Below are positions 55,319 through 64,000 of a stretch of 64,000 nucleotides of DNA, piece by piece. The stretch is from positions 384,997-448,996 of the forward strand of contig NW_003314366.1 in NCBI RefSeq assembly GCF_000143415.4, in the 5' to 3' direction. Below the pieces are notes generated by a model. That model was not told where the DNA came from and searched no databases. It saw nothing but the letters and a program-made list of their open reading frames with translations. The position numbers were made by a program, and so were the translations under genes. The first letter of the stretch is position 1; every line of letters begins with the position of its first letter. This stretch comes from Selaginella moellendorffii (taxonomy: Eukaryota > Streptophyta > Lycopodiopsida > Selaginellales > Selaginellaceae).

Positions 55319-57298
55319 ATGGCGGGGCGATTGAGCGATCTCATCCTCGCGGCCACGAATTCCCCGGGCAAGGAGCTGGAGGAGCCGCTGCTCAAGGCGA
55401 TCAAGGCGCTGGTGCGCGCCTCGGATGACAATGTCAAGGCGGCGGCAGACCTTCTCATGGACCGGCTAGGGAAGAATCACTCCCAGGTAGGTCTAGTATT
55501 TTGATCGATCGGCCGAGGGATTCTCACTCCGGCGGATCAACAGGTCAGGCTTCTCGCTCTGCTGCTCATCGATCAGCTCTTTACGCGATCGAAGCTGTTT
55601 CGCGGCCAGATCGTGGCGGTGCTCGAGAAATTTATGGTTCTCTGCCTCGGGCACCGCACCGACCAGCCGCTCCCAGCTCCCGCGGATCGAGCGGCGCTGC
55701 TCAAGGCTAAGGCGCTGGAAATCGTGGAGAGATGGAACGAGACGTTTGGGCCTCACTACAAGGAGCTCCAGCTTGGCTACGAATACTTGAAGTTCACGCT
55801 ACGTCTCGACTTTCCGGGTGTTCGAGAGGCCGCGAATCGAGCCGAGGAAGAAAAGAATGCCAGGGACAGGCGCACGCAAGATCTTCTCCGGTGCCGGCTG
55901 CTCCAACTCACGGAGAATTTCCCTGGCTTGAGGAGAGATCTCGAGTCGACGATGAGTCAGCTGGAAGAATGCTTTGCCATCTTGAGCGAGGAGGAGGAGG
56001 TGGTCCAGGACGAGGATGGATTTTTGGAGGTGGACAAAGATGAAGAGGACAGTAGTGAGGTGTTTGGGATCCAAAGCTTGCGGTCCATGCGTGATCAAGA
56101 GGAATTGATGGTCACGGAATCTCGCGACAACGAGGCCATTTTCGACATGGCCCGGGATTTGCTCAAGTTGGTGACAACAAGACATCTTCCAGCAGCGCAG
56201 GAATGGCTGTCGGTTTTGATGCGAGTCGACCCGGAAGATCGACAAAGCCGGGATGCTCTCATGAAGGAGGTGATCGACTTGAGGAACCGCCTGGTGGTCT
56301 TAAAGGATAAGTGTCAGGAGCTCGGGATTGTCGAGGTGGCCAAATCCAAAACCACCACTGACGACGATGTGGAATGGGAAGAAGAAGAGATATTTGACAG
56401 GAGCAAGCTGGATGGTCCACGACACAAACTAGAGCAAGAACGAGAACGAGAACGAGAACGAGAACGGGAACAAGGTGGCGAAATCAGAAAGAGTTCCTCA
56501 CCTCAGGCTACAGCAACAGGAACGGCTTCGTCATCTAACGCAACCATGTCCGAGCTTAAGCAGAAGCTGTTTGAGGAGGCTCCCGTGCTGCCGTGGGGAT
56601 CGTTTCTCGACGCCTGGGGCTCCGACGCTGCTGTTCCTGCAAACAACAGGGGACTGGTTCTCGACAACCACTGGGGAAGAGTGGATCCGGACGCTCTCAT
56701 CTCTACCGAGAAGATGGCGGAGATGCAAGTGAGAGCATCGTACTACCAGCCTTTAAAGTCGGAGTTACGTCCTTGCTCGGCACCGCTGAGGAATGGAGGC
56801 CTTTGCCAGAGACGAGACCTCCGAAAGTGCCCGCTTCATGGCACAATAATTCCGCGGGACGATAGAGGCAATCCTCTCGAGGAGAAAAGGGCTGTCGAAG
56901 CCAAGGGGAAGGAGAAGGCGGCGGTCAGTCCGGCAGCTTTGGCTGCTCAAGCCGTGAGGAACGTGAGAGGCAGGGATGAAGCCAAAAGGAAACAGAATAA
57001 ACTTTTGCGACAGTCTCAAGCCAGGACAGACAGACAACACAACGAGGCGGTGCTGAGAACTGCCGCGCTTGCTCACGACACGCAGACGATTGAAGCAGGC
57101 CTAGAGAGGAAAAGCCTGGATGAAGAAACGCCAAAGAAACGAAAAGGTGGTCTCAGCGCTATGCTCCGTAAGAAGGAGACTCCAAAAGACAGAATTGCCA
57201 GGAGACTACTGCGCGGCCGGGCAGTGGACGCTATGGTCGCCAACATAGCTCGAGACGAGGATGCCAAGTACAGGGAGTCTTTCCCAAATCAGTGGTGA
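55319..57298 (+). CDS. UVSSA-like: UV-stimulated scaffold protein A homologue
   Basis: Two exons, 55319-55486 and 55544-57298, give 640 residues. The N-terminal helical VHS/ENTH-like domain covers about residues 5-150 (LLKAIKALVRASDDNVKAAADLLMD, VRLLALLLIDQLFTRSKLFR). The middle is acidic (SEEEEVVQDEDG) with a short Arg-Glu repeat encoded by CGAGAA repeats at 56438-56465. The C-terminal DUF2043 region includes NHWGRVDPDALIS and a zinc-binding CSAPL..GGLCQRRDLRKCPLHG (~466-490), followed by a basic tail. UVSSA acts with CSA, CSB, TFIIH and USP7 in transcription-coupled nucleotide excision repair; the role here is inferred. The start is supported by the immediate helical domain and the intron closing in phase. 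Confidence 0.93.
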
Positions 57299-57602
57299 TT
57301 CCACTCGGAAGCTGGCGCCGCTGATTCCCGCTTTGAACAGTCCTGCTGGAAGACTTTTGCTGGCAGTCTGGGACGAGCTTTACAACTGGACATCATCAAA
57401 GCAAAGCTGAGCAAAGGAAAAGAAAAGAAAAGAACGAGTCATCCGCAGCTCGAAAAGAGAGTTAAATTGTTCGAAGGAAGAAGACGAAAATCGAAGCAGC
57501 CTGTCTTTATAGATACATTTCTCGACGATCGGCGCTTTTAAAGTTCTTACGAGTGCGCCGAAAACTCTGCTGCAGTAAGAATGTGAAGATGGCTGGATTC
57601 AT
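57299..57602. other. Convergent intergenic region
   Basis: 304 bp between the UVSSA-like stop (+) and the stop of the proline-rich protein (-). Presumably 3' UTRs; no other feature seen. Confidence 0.5.
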
Positions 57603-58142
57603 TCAGGCGCCAGGGATGTGTCCATCGATCTGGCTGCGGATGGAGTTGGCCCTCTCGAAGTTGTACTTCCGGCTGGTGTAGATATAGGCGCTGCCGATGA
57701 AGAAGAGGAAGGCGAAGATGCAGGAGAAGACCACTCCCGCGATGATGCCCTCTTTCCTTCCTCCGCCATGCCGCTTCGCAGCGATGGCTTCCATGTAGCT
57801 GGGACTTCTCGGGGGATAGGAGCTGCTTCGAGTACTCGAAGAAGAACTCGACGAAGAAGTCCTGGATGGAGGACTGGGGGATGAAGAATTCAAGCTCGTG
57901 GATTCTCGCGGTGGTGACGGTGGTGGCGGCGTTGGAAGAGGTATAGGTGGTATGGAAGGAGGAGGAGGAGAAGGAGGAGGAGGAGGAGGCTGATGTGAGC
58001 TCCAGTAAGTGTTGTTTGGATCGGCAGCAGCAGCAGCAGTGGCAGCGAGCAAGACGATTGATGTGGAGAACAGCAAGTAAATGCGGGCGATTCCAGCGGA
58101 ATTGCAGCCTTGGATTTGAGAGTGGTGGATCGTCATCGTCAT
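57603..58142 (-). CDS. Proline-rich single-pass membrane protein (unknown function)
   Basis: An intronless frame of 179 residues. A hydrophobic leader (IYLLFSTSIVLLAATAAAAA, residues ~21-40) looks like a signal peptide or anchor. Next come an extensin-like Pro-rich block (QPPPPPPSPPPPSIPPIPLP), a Ser-rich block, a Lys/Arg/Gly segment, and a membrane helix (GIIAGVVFSCIFAFLFFIGSA, residues ~132-152) followed by a short basic tail. The order is that of plant cell-wall-associated membrane proteins. I do not recognise a named family. The start could also be one of several codons between 58142 and the leader. Low-complexity sequence reduces confidence, but the signal plus helix layout is unlikely by chance. 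Confidence 0.7.
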   Translation of the reverse strand: MTMTIHHSQIQGCNSAGIARIYLLFSTSIVLLAATAAAAADPNNTYWSSHQPPPPPPSPPPPSIPPIPLPTPPPPSPPRESTSLNSSSPSPPSRTSSSSSSSSTRSSSYPPRSPSYMEAIAAKRHGGGRKEGIIAGVVFSCIFAFLFFIGSAYIYTSRKYNFERANSIRSQIDGHIPGA

Positions 58143-58725
58143 TGCCAGATCTGGAGCTCGAAAAACCTTTCTTGAGAGCTTGGGCGCTTGCTCTACAATT
58201 CAAAGAGGATCCAAACTCTTTTTTTCTTGGCGCGAGCAACGCTACGTTACAAAGAGTATTTAGCTGCGCATATGCCGCTAAGGAAGAAACATCGAGGCTT
58301 CGAGGCTGTTTTTATCACGAGGATAGCTCTTTCTCTCCTTTTCGTTTCGTGGTTGAGAAAGAGAAATTCGTCGAGAACAAAGTCCCACCGATCGTGTATT
58401 AACTTGCGAAAGAGTTCATGGGTCGTCCTCATGCGACCGCTTGGAGGACCCCAAAAGGAAGAGGAAAGCTTGGAGCCTCTCCAGCAAGGGGATTTTCACG
58501 TCACCACAGGTTCACGAGAGAATTCCATCTTGTCGTCGCCGATAGACGTTTATAAGTCCAAATCCATAGCAAAAGGTGGCCGACTTAATGCGCAAGAGCC
58601 TGTTGCTGGGCCATTGCAAAGCGCTAGGCGCAAAGATGAAAGAGTTGGAGTGTTGTCCTCGACCATTAACTCCCCACTTGGTTGGGATAGATAGAGCACC
58701 AAACTTGTGGAGAGAGGAGCTTAGC

Positions 58726-58727
<2 letters not shown>

Positions 58728-58780
<53 letters not shown>
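58728..58780. repeat. (GA)n microsatellite
   Basis: About 26 uninterrupted GA dinucleotides. The Arg-Glu and Leu-Ser strings encoded across it are artefacts. Confidence 0.98.
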
Positions 58781-58784
<4 letters not shown>

Positions 58785-60327
58785 CAAACACTTCTGACGA
58801 GTGATGCTAAAATTTGCCATGACGATGAATCCACGTCTGGCTTGCGTTAGCATCTGCAAACAAACAGTTGTTTGAGGATTGCAGCTAGTGAGTTACCTCT
58901 TTTTTCCTAGAAGTCTTCATTTTGACAATGTCTTTAATTCAACATCAGTTTCAAGGCATTGCTGACCCCCTTTATGGCTGACAATTTGGCTGTCCTTTTT
59001 ATCTTGTTGTGTTCCCCTCTTTCACTTTGTTTCATCTGAGTATTGAAGTTAATTAAATACTTGGTATAACCATTAATAATTTCAAATCCAAATGTAATAT
59101 AATATATAATCTTTTTGTTTAGATCTGGCTTTTATATTGTTTAGACTTCTTTTGTTCTTATACCTTTTTCATTTCTTTTTTTTTTTTTTTTCTTTTCATT
59201 TATCTTTATGTCATACCATTATTGTAGTAGCTTTTTTGTCCTTTTTTGACTCAGGAGTAGAAATTAATGTAGTTGTTCAATATTATATGGTTGTAGTTAT
59301 AGTTGATGGTGGCATTTATGGCACATAATGTAGCTTTTCCTACTCTTGCTACCAATCCTTGTGTCCAGCCGAATTTATTGCATGGGAATCTTGAGGATGA
59401 TAAGTACTATTGATTCATCATTTTACAGTGATTGACATTTATCATTTTTGGGATGATGCTTAGTATATGTGTAAGTTTCTTACATGTCTCAAAGGATAGC
59501 ATTATAGTGGTATAATGATTTCACTTGTGCATATTGAAATTTTCTCCTATATGTTTTCAAATGTGCATTTGGAGATGTTGATAATTGTGATGATGCTTTC
59601 TAATAATTGTCTTTGCCATCTAAGTTAGTTATGGAATTTAATGTTTGCTTCCGAAATTTTTTTCTTCATGCGAAGCCAAATATATCAAAATAGATTAAGC
59701 TGGATATTTGTAACTAACATTTTGTCAAGATCTTGTGGGACTTATATATATATACTTACCCATCCACCCTTGACTATGCTAAACTAGTACAATACTATAA
59801 TACATTATGTCTCTCACTTGTAACTACGTGTGTTTCAACACCACTTCTTATGAGAGATGATCTTAATCTAATGAAGGTGAATGATACTATTGCCTATGTT
59901 CAAAGACAAAGATGAGGATATGGTCATAAGTGTGATATTTGCTATTGAGTGTATGATAAGCTTATCTATACATATTGACATTATTAGCATTTCCCGGATT
60001 GGCATTTTCCATTTCCTAGATGGAGGCCTTTGGGTTTTAACATTCTATTAATGCTATTACAATGGAAGGTCTTGACACTAAAATTATTTTAAGGAACAAA
60101 GAGTCACATAAGTAGTAGAGGGATTTTAAAGTAGTGAAGGAATCTTACATGAATAAGTCAATAACCTTTTTTTGAGGGATCTTTCAAAAATACCATCAAG
60201 GGGATCATTCAACTCTAGTTTATGTAGTGTACACTTTTCAATCTTGGTTTTATAATAAGAAGTCCTTTGCTATCCTCTTTAGATTGGTTGATATAGGTTT
60301 AAGTTTATATTTTATTACTCAACTTAT

Positions 60328-60362
60328 TAACTGTGAACTTATAGGGAAGCATGGTGGATTAT
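60328..60362 (+). mobile_element. TRIM interior/LTR junction relic
   Basis: GTGAACTTATAGGGAAGCAT then GGTGGATTATAAGG corresponds to the 3' interior, polypurine tract and LTR start of the TRIM family (GTGAACTTGCAGGGAAGCG, GGTGGATTGTAAGC). Confidence 0.65.
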
Positions 60363-61319
60363 AAGGATTCTCAACTATTAGCACTTACTAATACTTAAAA
60401 GCAAGATCCAACTTGGTGAATTAATGATTTCTCCCTTAATACTTTAGAAGATTAATAGTGTGAGGAATGGGGTACACATTTAAGATAGTTATATTATTTT
60501 ATTAATGATAGTTGATAGATGAAGTTCAAATGCCTAGAGACTCTAACACTTTTAGATAACATCTTTTTCCAACATCTTTTAGATATTTTCTTATAAGATC
60601 TTGATCCTCTTTGATGACTGATGCCAAATATAAACTTTGCTTGGACGAGCATCTTCAATTAGAATAGGATGACACATTACAAACTTAGCCTTTCAAAGTC
60701 AAAGAGATCAAATAATTCTTCTTATACTAATCAATTACTGCAACACAAAGATTGTCTGAGACATTTGGAAAAGGAATAGAAGAAAAAGAAGGAAACACTA
60801 TAGATCATCGTTTTCATATATTATTCATACATCATCCTAGAAGGTTGTTATTGCACTAGATACCACCAACTTTAAACTCACTTTCTGACTTAGAGCATCT
60901 ACCACGACATTGCTTTTCCACCAACTTTAAACTCACTTATTGACTTAGAGCATCTACCACAACACTACTTATATAATATTTTATAATCAAACTCACCCAA
61001 AGCATTGGCCCACCAATCTTAATAAAAGCAAAAGTAGAAACAAAGGGATGAAGTGGAACAAAATTGAGTATGAAACAAGAGGGAAAAGCCTTAAAGTCAT
61101 ATTTGATATGATTGCAATGCAATTAATTTATACTAAATATGAGGTTGAAAGTTTGACTCAACACTATCTATAATTATTAGAGCTCAAGCTCAAGCTCAAG
61201 ATCACCTATATATACAATTAAGTTCACCTTATTCCATATATATGCATATGTATAACCATTACTATAGAGAATGAAAATTAATTCTACTACATGACGATAA
61301 ATGGCAACATGTGGTAATA

Positions 61320-61685
61320 GATTGAGTTATAGAAGATAAAAGTTAAGAGGCATAGCTCTCTCTCGAGCCTTACTTTCTTGACACTCTACCCCTCAAATTG
61401 AGTCTAACTAGAGGCAAATTGGACCTATTAGATATTAATCTCATATAGTGTGATTCCCTTAGTCAATTTATAGAGTTGGATCTGAAACCCTTCTGATATC
61501 AAATGGAATTTGGACTTTTTAGGAAGTTATTCAACTTAATACTACTCAAACTCAATAATGCTTAACCCTAAGTATCCCAAGACCCTTTCCAGATTAAATG
61601 AGAGCACACTCTTATTCATGGGCCTTTTTCTTTAATAATTAAACCCCATGGATAATCTTTTAGATCATTTTTTTGGTTACTTACA
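61320..61685 (-). mobile_element. Decayed TRIM 5' half (LTR, primer site, interior)
   Basis: On the - strand the LTR runs from TGTAAGTAACC (61685) through GGCCCATGAATAAGAGTG and GGGTCTTGGGATACTTAGGG to about 61505. TTTGATATCAGAAGGG follows (PBS relic, 61494-61504), then interior sequence with GAGGGGTAGAGTGTCAAGA (about 61390). Order and spacing match TRIM 1. Changes are mainly C-to-T or G-to-A. Confidence 0.85.
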
Positions 61686-62014
61686 GAAATATTGTTATAT
61701 GATTGAGAAGTTGTATAGGTTTTTTTATTAATTGAAGATACAAAATGATGTAATTTGTATATGCATAATTGCATTTGGTGCCAAGCTTGTAATATTTTCC
61801 TTCATCTTGCAAAAGAATAGTTGGAGTCAATTGCAATTTTTCATCTATTTAAGATGGTAGCATTTTATCTTATAAAGCTTTTTCCACAATTGATTATTGG
61901 CAAGGATTACATCATTATTACTTTTAACTATTTGACTCGTTAGGTGGAAGTTAGTATTCTTGCTAGTGCATCTTCAACTATTGTTAGATACTTACTCTTC
62001 AATTAAATGGTTGT

Positions 62015-62180
62015 AAATAATCAAAGAGAATCACTCAAGAAACAATTTATAATGGTTCAAATATAAAGAGAAAGGGCTTATACCTTTTAGAATTGGTTAA
62101 AAATCTTAAGATACTTAGGGTTAAATATATGGGCTAAATGGCCTCCTAAGAAATTCAAATTCAAGAATTTATTATGGTGT
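62015..62180 (+). mobile_element. Decayed TRIM LTR
   Basis: ATCAAAGAGAATCACTCAAG, then GGTTCAAATATAAAGAGAAA, ATCTTAAGATACTTAGGGTT and CTAAATGGCCTCCTAAGAAA follow the TRIM LTR in order with AT-biased changes. Confidence 0.7.
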
Positions 62181-62199
62181 TTTAACATTCTTGTTCAAA

Positions 62200-62830
62200 A
62201 CAAATTTTCTTAGATAATGATCTTGTGTTTATAGTCGAGGCATTTCACATCTTGATATTTTTAATTGGGGATATACCACACTTTCATAAATGATTATCAT
62301 TAACAAACAAATGGTTTGGTGGAATGGCTCATTTGAACATTCAAAGGGATGATCATAAAGTATATGACCTAGATTGGGATGATTATTTGCCATTTTTTAG
62401 TATGCATATATTATGAGGGTATAAAATTCTATTGGTGCTTCACCATATAAACTCTTATATAATCATGATTCAATATTATTAATAGATTTGAATTTACCTT
62501 CATGATTGCCACAAACTACTGATGCTAGATCTTGGGATTAATATTTGACAAGCATTAGTTCAAGCAAAACAAGTGGGACAATAACAACATTATAACTCTC
62601 ATTATCATCTATTTACAAAGTATAAAGTGAATGATTTAATATTAGTTTGTTTTCCTAATTTTATAGTATATAGTTTATTTAAGGGGTTTATTGACCATAT
62701 GAAGTGTTATAGCAAGTTGGACAACAAGTTTATAAGGTTTGACATGACATTTAATAGATTGATCTTTTATAAATTATACATATGCAACAGCTGAAGTGTT
62801 TCGTATAAATGCTATTAAAGTGCTATTATT
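62200..62830 (+). pseudogene. Decayed Ty3/gypsy integrase
   Basis: Frames from 62215 read DLVFIVEAF, then, in another frame, QTNGLVEW with a stop where the family has Arg, then KGMIIKYMT and DLDWDDYLPF. From about 62620 come VNDLI, FPNFIV and DNKFIRF, the integrase tail before the GPY module. Stops fit CAA-to-TAA and CGA-to-TGA changes. It differs in sequence from the chromovirus at 1566-2773 and is far more AT-rich. Confidence 0.7.
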
Positions 62831-64000
62831 AAATACACAATGCATCCATTTCTTTTTCCTCCTCTTTAATTTTGTCTAGATTTTTATTTTCTCTTCTTTT
62901 GATGACATAAAAAATAAATTCATAATAAAATTTTATACTTGCATTATAAAGTATATAGAAGTTCATCTTATCACCTCAAGCTCTATAGAGCATAATGATC
63001 TAAGTTTTGTTAAAAAACTTTGGGCAAGGTCTTAGGGTGTTGCTAGTGAATGAACCATTCAATCAAGTACATATGATAGCAATTATATAGTTTTTACCTC
63101 CTAGTTAGCTGGTTACTGCAGCAAGGAAGTGGTTCAAATATTTTGAAACATATAACTTCACACCAGGTTTTAGAGGAGAAAAGAGTAATCTGAAGGTCAT
63201 TTATTAATGTTTGGAGTGATTTGCAGGGCAGTCAAGTTTACAAAACTTTACCACATTGTTTTCTTTTAATTTCTCACTGTATTTTTGAAACCAAGAACAC
63301 AAAGCATTTCATTGCTAAAGCTTACATATAGTGTTCTATAGTTATCATTAATATCATGATGAATCATCATCTTATAGAAATAATTTATATTGTTAGTATC
63401 ATCTCATAGAAATACTGTTATTTTAGTAGATCAGGTTTTTCTTAAGACTTTATTCACATCCAAATCACACTTATCATTCTGATTATTCTATTTTAATATG
63501 GACACCCATTTCTAATCTTGTTTTTTGGTATTATTATTGTGGATATTGTTATGAAATTAAAATTGTAGCCAAAATATCTTATTTCTCTACTTATCAACTC
63601 CTTAAGCTTGTTGATTCTTCCATTCTACCTTCCATTCTTCAAACATTGATTTTGATTTAAGTTTTTCACCACCATCAAAACTTTCTTTCAGACTTGTGCT
63701 ATTTTAAATTCTTATGCATTATAATTACCATTATATTTTCTTTTTCACACATTAAAATAAAATGACATGTCTTATTTTTACTACCTTTTTAAACTTTAAT
63801 ATTTTTATTTTCAAAAAATTGTGTTAATATATTTCTTAAACATTCATAATCATAATAATATTCTTCCTTGTTTCCCTTGACACAATTATACTTGTAGATG
63901 CTTTATATATAATATTGTGAGTGCTTGGAATATGGAAAGGGAATACAGAAAATGTTCATATCAATTAGCCCAAAAACCCTAGCTTATATACAGGAGCGAG

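Larger units (their letters stand above)
58143..64000. other. AT-rich repeat desert
   Basis: After the upstream region of the proline-rich gene (58143-58700) no gene is supported to the window end. AT content is very high from about 58900. Recognisable contents are a (GA)n microsatellite, TRIM relics and a gypsy integrase relic, listed separately. All open frames are short. Confidence 0.7.

Noticed and set aside
59137-59328. Phe/Val-rich 63-codon open frame
   Set aside because: Low-complexity T-rich sequence in a decayed repeat region; no start context or family.

Overview
This window is plant nuclear DNA. The genes have many short GT-AG introns (often 50-70 bp) and close spacing, and include a DYW-class PPR protein, an MFT-type PEBP gene, an AP2/ERF factor, a plant CABIN1-like protein and an LRR receptor-like protein. 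Small introns, dense gene islands and Ty3/gypsy-rich gaps fit a lycophyte such as Selaginella best. That assignment is inference; no organellar or bacterial features were seen.

Layout. Positions 1-13188 are a nest of LTR retroelements. A decayed chromovirus on the + strand (RNase H and integrase at 1566-2773, integrase C-terminus and chromodomain at 10841-11520, polypurine tract and truncated 3' LTR from 11946) is split by a related long-LTR element on the - strand (2774-10840), which has little or no coding capacity. A further LTR of the same family (1-1565) abuts the RNase H domain. Two very short TRIM elements (5011-5603 and 12260-13054) sit inside these. The long LTRs carry hexamer/12-mer tandem arrays that account for nearly all long open frames there. 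One 100-N assembly gap lies at 281-380.

Positions 13686-20218 hold three tandem family-1 UDP-glycosyltransferase genes, all on the - strand with one intron each. They are followed by an intronless DYW PPR editing factor (20681-23293), an IMPACT/YIH1 homologue (23323-24886) and a MOTHER-OF-FT-like PEBP gene on the - strand (25473-26228).

Positions 26229-30900 are an AT-rich desert with a direct repeat of about 1.4 kb, a (TA)n tract and a genomic fragment of the IMPACT gene. A frame-broken DUF716 gene (30920-31525) and an LRR receptor-like protein (31914-34264) follow. Positions 34265-37440 hold a small LTR/PBS remnant and a rearranged fragment of the CABIN1 gene.

Positions 37441-58142 are the main gene island: an equilibrative nucleoside transporter, a 16-exon CABIN1-like gene, an AP2/ERF factor, a RING-H2 E3 ligase, a small TPR protein head to head with an ABC1/ADCK1-like kinase, a UVSSA homologue and a proline-rich membrane protein. 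Positions 58143-64000 are AT-rich repeat relics, including decayed copies of the TRIM family and of a gypsy integrase.

Exon boundaries were set by hand from splice consensus, reading-frame continuity and family similarity. No computation was run. I found no convincing new defence or metabolic system; the most interesting material is the retroelement nest, the TRIM family with a duplicated interior, and the two gene-fragment duplications.
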